47,436 bases of DNA from Solirubrobacterales bacterium (lineage in GTDB: Bacteria > Actinomycetota > Thermoleophilia > Solirubrobacterales > Solirubrobacteraceae): the NCBI GenBank assembly GCA_003132505.1, contig PKXY01000033.1, positions 550-47,985 on the forward strand, in the 5' to 3' direction. This document shows positions 42,644 to 47,436 of this stretch, in pieces; position 1 is the first letter of the stretch; each line of letters begins with the position of its first letter. A program made the position numbers and the translations under genes. The notes under the pieces are model-generated. The model saw nothing but the letters and a program-made list of their open reading frames with translations, ran no database searches and was not told the origin of the DNA.

Positions 42644-44545
42644 TCATCGCCCTCGCCACCGCCCGATCCTGCCTGTAGGAGACCGATCCGACGCGCCCGG
42701 CGGGTCGCCCGACGGGTCGCCCGACGGATGCCGCGCCGTTGCGCGCGGCACATCGGTATTGGGAAGCGTGTAGACCGCCATCTTCGCGACGCGCCCGCGG
42801 ATCTCCAGGTCGTTGACGAACACCAGGTCGTCGGGTACGGCGTGCATGTACTCGCGCGTCGTCTCGGCAACGAACAGCATGTGCGGCGTGTCCTTGGTCA
42901 GGCCCTCGAGCCGCGACGCGGTGTTGACGGGGTCGCCGATCACCGTGTATTCCACGCGCTCCGCGGAGCCGACATTGCCCACCATGACGGTGCCGCTGTT
43001 GAGGCCGATCCCCATGCGAAAACCCCGCTCGTAGCCCTGCTCGCGCAGCCAGTCGTTAAAGCGAGTGAGCCGCGGGCCAAGCATCTCGCGGGCCGCGACG
43101 AGCGCGCGATCGGCGTGGTCGGGCTGGTCGATCGGCGCGCCGAAGAGCGCCAGGATACCGTCGCCGATGTAGGAGATCAGGGTGCCACCAGCGTCGAGGA
43201 CAGCCTCCGTCATCTCGTTCAGGTAGACGTTGATCACCTCGATCACCTTCGCCGCGGGCTGGGACTCCGAGAAGCTCGTGAACCCGCGAAGGTCGGTGAA
43301 CAACACCGTGCAGTCGCGTTCCACGCCGCCGAGCCGGAAGTCATCGTCGGTGCGCGCGAGTACGTCGTCGACAACGTCGGGCGGGACGAAGCGGGCGAAG
43401 ATGTCACGCGCATGTTGGCGCTCGAACGCTTCGCCCAGAAGCACGACGGTGAGCGTGGCAATGATCGCCAGCACAAGCGTGAGCAGCGGGTAGGTGTAGG
43501 AGATGATCGTGCCGTCGTCGAACGCGATTTGCGTTGCGAGCGTGAAGAGCGCGGCGAGCGCGAGCGACACGAGCAACGCGTACCACACGCGAATACGTAG
43601 GCTCGACAGCGGCGCAACCAAGCCAAACAGCCCGATCAGGACTACGTTCAGCCAGGTAGGTCCGTCGCGCAGCGGGATGCCGGCGAGCGCGGTCGCGGCA
43701 ATGTTGGCCTGAACCTCGGGACCATCCATCTCCTGCGAGCCGGAGGTCGGAGTGGAGTGGATGTCCTGGAGTCGACTGGCCTGGGCACCAACGATCACGA
43801 TCTTGCCCCTGACCTCGGCGGCGGGGAACTTGTCGGCATAGACCCGCCAGTAGGGGATCGCGGCCACGGTGCCCGGTGGCCCGGCGTAGTCGATCGGAAC
43901 CGGGCGCTCCGCGCCGCCGAACAGCTCGGGGCTGATCTCGTGGCCGGCTGCGTTCGAGGCAATCGCAATGCCGAACGTGTCGATCCCCTGGTAGGAGTGC
44001 CGCATGTCGCGGAGCACGCCTGCCGAGTCGTTGATCACCGTCGAGTTGCCGGCGCGCGCGCCGGCCTGCCGGAGCACGGCGTTGCCACCGAGCACGTCCG
44101 TCTGGCCGCCCGCGGCAACGGCGTCCGTCGCGAGCACCATGTTGTGGGCGCGAGCGATCGCGTCGATCAGGGCGTTGTCATCGGCGGGGTCGGTTGGCTC
44201 GGTGAACTGGACGTCGAAGGCGATCAGCCGGGCGCCGGCGGCGAGCAGGTGATCGATCACGATGGCGTGGTAGCGGCGCGGGAACGGCCACTGGTATTGG
44301 ACGCTCGGGTTCTTGGCGTGAAGGTTGCCGAAGTAGTCGAACGTGGTCTCGCCGACTGCGACAACGACGAAGTCCTTGACGAGCGATGGCCGCGCCCCGC
44401 GGACGGCGAAGCGAGCATCGACCGACTGAGCCTCGAGCGGGTAAAGCACGTCGGTCGCGTAGGCGAGAACTCCCAGCCCGACCGTTGCCACGGTCACGGC
44501 AGCCAAGAGCAGCCGCTTCCGTCTCAACCAGGCGCGTCGCCGCAT
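42644..44545 (-). CDS. CHASE2-domain class III adenylate/guanylate cyclase
   Basis: A 633-residue membrane signalling enzyme. One helix at about 10-30, an extracellular CHASE2 sensor at about 33-300 (YHAIVIDHLLAAGARLIAFD; DGPEVQANIAATALAGIPL), three helices at about 302-372, then a class III cyclase domain at about 400-590. Metal-binding Asp 418 (FTDLRGF) and Asp 462 (YIGDGILALFGAP) and the transition-state Asn 541/Arg 545 (GDPVNTASRLEG) are present. The purine-selecting Lys of mammalian-type cyclases is Ser 458 here, as in many bacterial CHASE2 cyclases. The C terminus is a disordered PSGD repeat. Likely makes cAMP in response to an outside signal. The next genes on the strand are DUF3307 and MFS-cNMP. 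Confidence 0.92.
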   Translation of the reverse strand: MRRRAWLRRKRLLLAAVTVATVGLGVLAYATDVLYPLEAQSVDARFAVRGARPSLVKDFVVVAVGETTFDYFGNLHAKNPSVQYQWPFPRRYHAIVIDHLLAAGARLIAFDVQFTEPTDPADDNALIDAIARAHNMVLATDAVAAGGQTDVLGGNAVLRQAGARAGNSTVINDSAGVLRDMRHSYQGIDTFGIAIASNAAGHEISPELFGGAERPVPIDYAGPPGTVAAIPYWRVYADKFPAAEVRGKIVIVGAQASRLQDIHSTPTSGSQEMDGPEVQANIAATALAGIPLRDGPTWLNVVLIGLFGLVAPLSSLRIRVWYALLVSLALAALFTLATQIAFDDGTIISYTYPLLTLVLAIIATLTVVLLGEAFERQHARDIFARFVPPDVVDDVLARTDDDFRLGGVERDCTVLFTDLRGFTSFSESQPAAKVIEVINVYLNEMTEAVLDAGGTLISYIGDGILALFGAPIDQPDHADRALVAAREMLGPRLTRFNDWLREQGYERGFRMGIGLNSGTVMVGNVGSAERVEYTVIGDPVNTASRLEGLTKDTPHMLFVAETTREYMHAVPDDLVFVNDLEIRGRVAKMAVYTLPNTDVPRATARHPSGDPSGDPPGASDRSPTGRIGRWRGR

Positions 44546-44668
44546 CGCCGGCGCGATGCTAGTCGGACCGGTCGATTCGCGCCCGCTACCGGGTCACGTC
44601 GACGCCGAGACCGGTCGCGTCGTGCCGCGCGAGGACAGGGTGTGTGTATTTGTTGTAATCAGTTTGCA

Positions 44669-44687
44669 AGCACTGCATTACAGTGCT
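44669..44687. promoter_or_regulatory. perfect palindrome, operator candidate
   Basis: AGCACTG/CAGTGCT arms of 7 bp surround CATTA. Flanking 12-mers GTAATCAGTTTG and GTAATCGATTTG are direct repeats 34 bp apart (10 of 12 identical). It sits about 125 bp upstream of the cyclase gene start. The binding protein is unknown. Confidence 0.45.
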
Positions 44688-44748
44688 GGTAATCGATTTG
44701 TAACTTCTTTGTGTATGACTTAGGGCAGCGCGAAAGATCCTGAGCTGC

Positions 44749-44787
44749 GCTTTTCTCACCTCCTGACGTGGTGCTTTTTTCACCTCC
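44749..44787. repeat. two 15-mer direct repeats, 24-bp period
   Basis: GCTTTTCTCACCTCC (44749-44763) and GCTTTTTTCACCTCC (44773-44787) agree at 14 of 15 bases. They may be regulator sites. On the minus strand they read GGAGGTGA, which imitates ribosome sites. Confidence 0.55.
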
Positions 44788-45092
44788 CTAGGCTATCGCC
44801 CGCCCCGTCAGTGAGCGGCAATGATCGGTAGGCTGTCGCACGCGACGGTCCAAGAGTCGGGTGAGGACGGGTCGAAGGTCAAAATGAGTCACGCGCCAAC
44901 GTCGGTCGATGCGAGATCCAGATGCCGCCTGCGGCATCGGTGCCCTGTGGTAGGCCAGCCTTGGTAGTGATGACGAACGGCTCGCGGGCATGAGCACCGG
45001 TTCGGAGTCGGTTTGCCACGAACGCCGACTGTCGTGCGTCGGCAGCGCTGCTGACGGCCGGGAAAGGGCATGTCGCGCCCCAGGACATCGCT

Positions 45093-47436
45093 TTGCGTAA
45101 GCGTCGCCGCACGGTCGCTTCGCTGGTCGCGTTCGGCGCCGCGGTTGCAATCGTCGGACTGCTCTTCTCCGAGGTCACGCAGGCGGCGCCGCCAGATCCG
45201 ATCACGGTTGGGGCCGACACCGTCAGCAACATCGAGCTCAATGGCGTCCCGGGCACAACGCTCACGGTTGCGCCGGGCGCCGACGTGTCGATCAGCGCCA
45301 ACTGGTCCGACGCGGGCGATAGCTCCTGCCCTACCTGCATCGACTTTCTGGACGTCGGATTGGCCGGACACGCCGCGCCCGCCGCGTGCCTTGAAAACGA
45401 CGTCATCGACGACGGCACGACGCAGAGCGGGTCCGGCACCGTGGACTTGGGAGGTGCGCCCACGGCTCCGGGCACGTACGACATCTGGGCCGAATACGAA
45501 CAGGAGTACTACTGCGGCGAGGATTGGTCCCCGAGCGGAGCCGGCGCCGTTGTGATCGCTGAGGTCACGGTGTCAGCGCCGCCAACGGCGGTGATCAATT
45601 CGCCGGCTGACGATCAGACCTACAACCTTGGCGAGCACGCCACGACGAGCTTCGGCTGCGTTGACGCGGCAAGTGGGCCGGGGATCGCGAGCTGCCGTGA
45701 CTCGAACGGGAGCTCGAGTCCGGGCGTGCTCGACACGAGTACTGCTGGCACGTTCCCTTACACCGTGACCGCGACCAGCATCGACGGCCAAACCGGGATG
45801 GCGACAATCCACTACACGGTTGTGGGACCGCCCTCGGCGGTGATCAATTCGCCGGCTGACGATCAGACCTATGCGCCTGGCCAGCACGTGACGACGAGTT
45901 TCGCCTGTGCTGACGCGACGAATGGGCCGGGGATCGCGAGCTGCCTTGACTCCAACGAGAGCACCAGCCCCGGCACACTCGACACGAGTGCTACGGGCAC
46001 GTTCGCCTACACGGTGACCGCGACCGGCAAGGACGGGCAGATTGGGACCGCGACGATCAACTACACGGTCGCTGACCCGCCGACGGCAGCGATCAAGTCG
46101 CCGGCCGGCGACCAGACCTACAACCTCGGTCAGCAAGTCGGGACGACCTTCTCCTGCCAGGAGTCCGCGACGGGGCCGGGGATCGCGAGCTGCCGTGACT
46201 CGAACGGGAGCGGGAGTCCCGGCACGCTCGACACGAGCGCGGCCGGGACGTTCGCTTACAGCGCTACAGCGACGAGCAAAGATGGGCAGACCGCGACCGC
46301 GACGATCCACTACACGGTTGTGGGGCCACCGTCGGCGACGATCGCTTCGCCGGCTGACGCTCAGACGTATGCGCTTGGCCAGCACGTCGCGACGGGCTTC
46401 TCCTGCGCTGAGGCGACGAATGGGCCGGGGATCGCTACCTGTGTCGACTCGAACGACAGCACCAGTCCGGGCACGCTCGACACGAGCACCTTGGGCACGT
46501 TCGCCTACAGCGTGACCGCGACCAGCACTGATGGGCAGACCGGGACCGCGACGATCCACTACACGGTCGCCGAGCCGCCGACGGCGACGATCAACGCGCC
46601 AGCTGACGATCAGACCTACAACCTTGGCCAGCACGTTACGACCAGTTTCGCCTGCGTTGACGGGACGGATGGGCCGGGGATCGCGACCTGTGTCGATTCG
46701 AATGGGAGCGCGAGTCCTGGCGTGCTCGATACGAGCACTGCCGGCGCATTCGCTTACAGCGCGACCGCGACGAGCAAGGATGGGCAGACCGGGACCGCGA
46801 CGATCCACTACACGGTTGTGGGGCCGCCGACGGCGACGATCAACGCGCCGGGCGACGATCGGACGTATGCGCTTGGCGAGCACGTGCCGACGGGCTTTAC
46901 GTGTGCGGATGCGACGAACGGGCCGGGGATCGCGACCTGTGTCGACTCCAACGGGAGCGCGAGTCCGGGCGTGCTCGATACGAGTGCTACGGGCACCTTC
47001 GCCTACTCGGTGACGGCGACCAGCACCGACGGCCAGACCGGGACCGCGACGATCCACTACAAGGTTGCAGGGCCGCCGACGGCGACTATCACCGCGCCGG
47101 CTGACGGGGCGACCTACAACCTTGGCCAGCATGCGACGACAGCGTTTGCTTGCGCAGACCCGACCGGCCCCGGGATCGCTACCTGCCTCGACTCCAACGG
47201 GAGCGCGAGTCCGGGCGTGCTCGATACGAGTGCTACGGGCACCTTCGCCTACTCGGTGACCGCGACCAGCACCGACGGCCAAGCCACAACCGCCACAATC
47301 CACTACACCGTCTACGGACCACCAACGGCGACGATCACCGCTCCGGCTGATGGGACGACCTATGCGCTTGGCGAGCACGCGCCGGCAACGTTTGCTTGCG
47401 CGGACCCGACCGGGCCGGGGATCGCGACCTGTCGTG
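45093..47436 (+). CDS. secreted repeat protein, C terminus beyond the window
   Basis: An open frame of at least 781 codons with no stop before the window end. The TTG start at 45093-45095 has AGGA seven bases upstream. The N terminus LRKRRRTVASLVAFGAAVA and following hydrophobic stretch to VTQA form a signal peptide. Next comes a unique domain of about 125 residues with several Cys (CPTCIDFLDVGLAGH, YYCGEDWSPSG). From about 45579 on, seven full 83-residue (the last 82) beta-rich Ig-like repeats and part of an eighth follow. Each has INSPADDQTYNLG-type, GPGIASC-type and TATIHYTV-type segments and one Cys pair, probably a disulfide. Surface or extracellular adhesion-like function is inferred. 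A long antisense frame is only a shadow of the repeats. Confidence 0.82.
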   Translation, partial: MRKRRRTVASLVAFGAAVAIVGLLFSEVTQAAPPDPITVGADTVSNIELNGVPGTTLTVAPGADVSISANWSDAGDSSCPTCIDFLDVGLAGHAAPAACLENDVIDDGTTQSGSGTVDLGGAPTAPGTYDIWAEYEQEYYCGEDWSPSGAGAVVIAEVTVSAPPTAVINSPADDQTYNLGEHATTSFGCVDAASGPGIASCRDSNGSSSPGVLDTSTAGTFPYTVTATSIDGQTGMATIHYTVVGPPSAVINSPADDQTYAPGQHVTTSFACADATNGPGIASCLDSNESTSPGTLDTSATGTFAYTVTATGKDGQIGTATINYTVADPPTAAIKSPAGDQTYNLGQQVGTTFSCQESATGPGIASCRDSNGSGSPGTLDTSAAGTFAYSATATSKDGQTATATIHYTVVGPPSATIASPADAQTYALGQHVATGFSCAEATNGPGIATCVDSNDSTSPGTLDTSTLGTFAYSVTATSTDGQTGTATIHYTVAEPPTATINAPADDQTYNLGQHVTTSFACVDGTDGPGIATCVDSNGSASPGVLDTSTAGAFAYSATATSKDGQTGTATIHYTVVGPPTATINAPGDDRTYALGEHVPTGFTCADATNGPGIATCVDSNGSASPGVLDTSATGTFAYSVTATSTDGQTGTATIHYKVAGPPTATITAPADGATYNLGQHATTAFACADPTGPGIATCLDSNGSASPGVLDTSATGTFAYSVTATSTDGQATTATIHYTVYGPPTATITAPADGTTYALGEHAPATFACADPTGPGIATCR
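45579..47436 (+). repeat. 249-bp tandem coding repeats (7 complete plus a partial copy)
   Basis: The landmark codon ATC of the segment that opens each unit recurs at 45594, 45843, 46092, 46341, 46590, 46839 and 47088, always 249 bp apart, then at 47334 after 246 bp (one codon fewer). Copies are very similar at DNA level, above all in units 4-7, so recent duplication or gene conversion is likely and assembly errors in copy number are possible. Confidence 0.9.

Larger units (their letters stand above)
44546..45092. promoter_or_regulatory. 547-bp divergent intergenic region, partly AT-rich, with nested repeats
   Basis: No gene is convincing here; a basic 65-codon minus-strand frame (GTG 44783) has a repeat in it but no family. 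About 44640-44725 is unusually AT-rich. It holds the palindrome at 44669-44687 flanked by direct repeats GTAATCAGTTTG (44655) and GTAATCGATTTG (44689). Two copies of a 15-mer lie at 44749 and 44773. Promoters for the cyclase (left) and the repeat protein (right) should lie here. Confidence 0.5.

Noticed and set aside
44586-44783. A 65-codon basic minus-strand frame downstream of GGGAGG
   Set aside because: It runs through the palindrome and repeat elements, matches no family, and its ribosome-like site is part of a DNA repeat.
45573-47378. A 601-codon minus-strand frame of Arg-rich repeats
   Set aside because: It is exactly antisense to the Ig-like repeats. The plus strand has a signal peptide, ribosome site and sensible beta-strand text.
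45579-47436. CRISPR-like periodic repeats
   Set aside because: The period is 249 bp with conserved reading frame and no unique spacers; these are coding repeats.

Overview
The window is GC-rich bacterial DNA with actinobacterial style: GC-rich third codon positions, many GTG and TTG starts, and strong AGGAGG-type ribosome sites. A class II ribonucleotide reductase carrying an intein, several cyclic-nucleotide and c-di-GMP signalling proteins, a sulfotransferase fused to a type III polyketide synthase, and a secreted protein of Cys-paired repeats point to the Thermoleophilia/Solirubrobacterales side of Actinomycetota. That placement is my inference from gene style, not from a marker gene such as 16S rRNA.

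Positions 1-9750 hold one catabolic block read entirely on the minus strand. A SorC-type sugar regulator is followed by a 31-bp palindromic operator candidate. After it come a xylulokinase-like FGGY kinase, a 2-oxoacid-dehydrogenase-type E2 and a fused E1 alpha/beta, an L-xylulose-reductase-like SDR, a zinc polyol dehydrogenase and a mannitol-2-dehydrogenase-family enzyme. The start of one more gene runs off the left edge. The block looks like a pentitol/hexitol operon in which a thiamine-diphosphate dehydrogenase complex without its own E3 is embedded. It starts 40 bp from the 3' end of a tRNA-Thr(CGT) gene (9791-9863), the usual geometry of an island integrated at a tRNA, but no integrase is seen in the window.

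Positions 9896-16444 carry a translationally coupled ABC uptake operon (ThiY/SsuA-like lipoprotein, ATPase, permease) and housekeeping genes: an ABM-like small protein, msrA, a repeat protein, holB, tmk and a one-helix membrane protein. At 16622-20647 lies nrdJ, interrupted by a 400-residue LAGLIDADG intein placed directly before the catalytic cysteine. From 20787 to 30226 follow a phytanoyl-CoA dioxygenase-like enzyme, two divergent coiled-coil proteins, a PAS-GGDEF diguanylate cyclase, rpiA behind a possible overlapping small ORF, a small membrane protein paired with a ferric-reductase-like heme protein, a GST-N-domain protein, a GT-C glycosyltransferase and a hybrid histidine kinase whose ATP-binding motifs are degenerate.

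Positions 30256-32765 hold a sulfotransferase diverging from a single gene that fuses a paralogous sulfotransferase to a complete type III polyketide synthase. This is the most novel-looking protein here. Positions 32828-36959 form a hexuronate operon (uxaC, uxuB, manD-like) in which an enolase-superfamily mannonate dehydratase stands in for UxuA.

Positions 37130-44545 hold a YjdJ-type GNAT protein, an MFS exporter with a universal stress protein, a stand-alone cyclic-nucleotide-binding (cNMP) protein, an MFS transporter fused to a cNMP domain, a DUF3307 membrane protein and a CHASE2-adenylate/guanylate cyclase. Together these look like a local cyclic-nucleotide circuit. The right end is an AT-rich regulatory region with a palindrome and direct repeats. 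It is followed by a secreted protein of 83-residue repeats that runs off the window.
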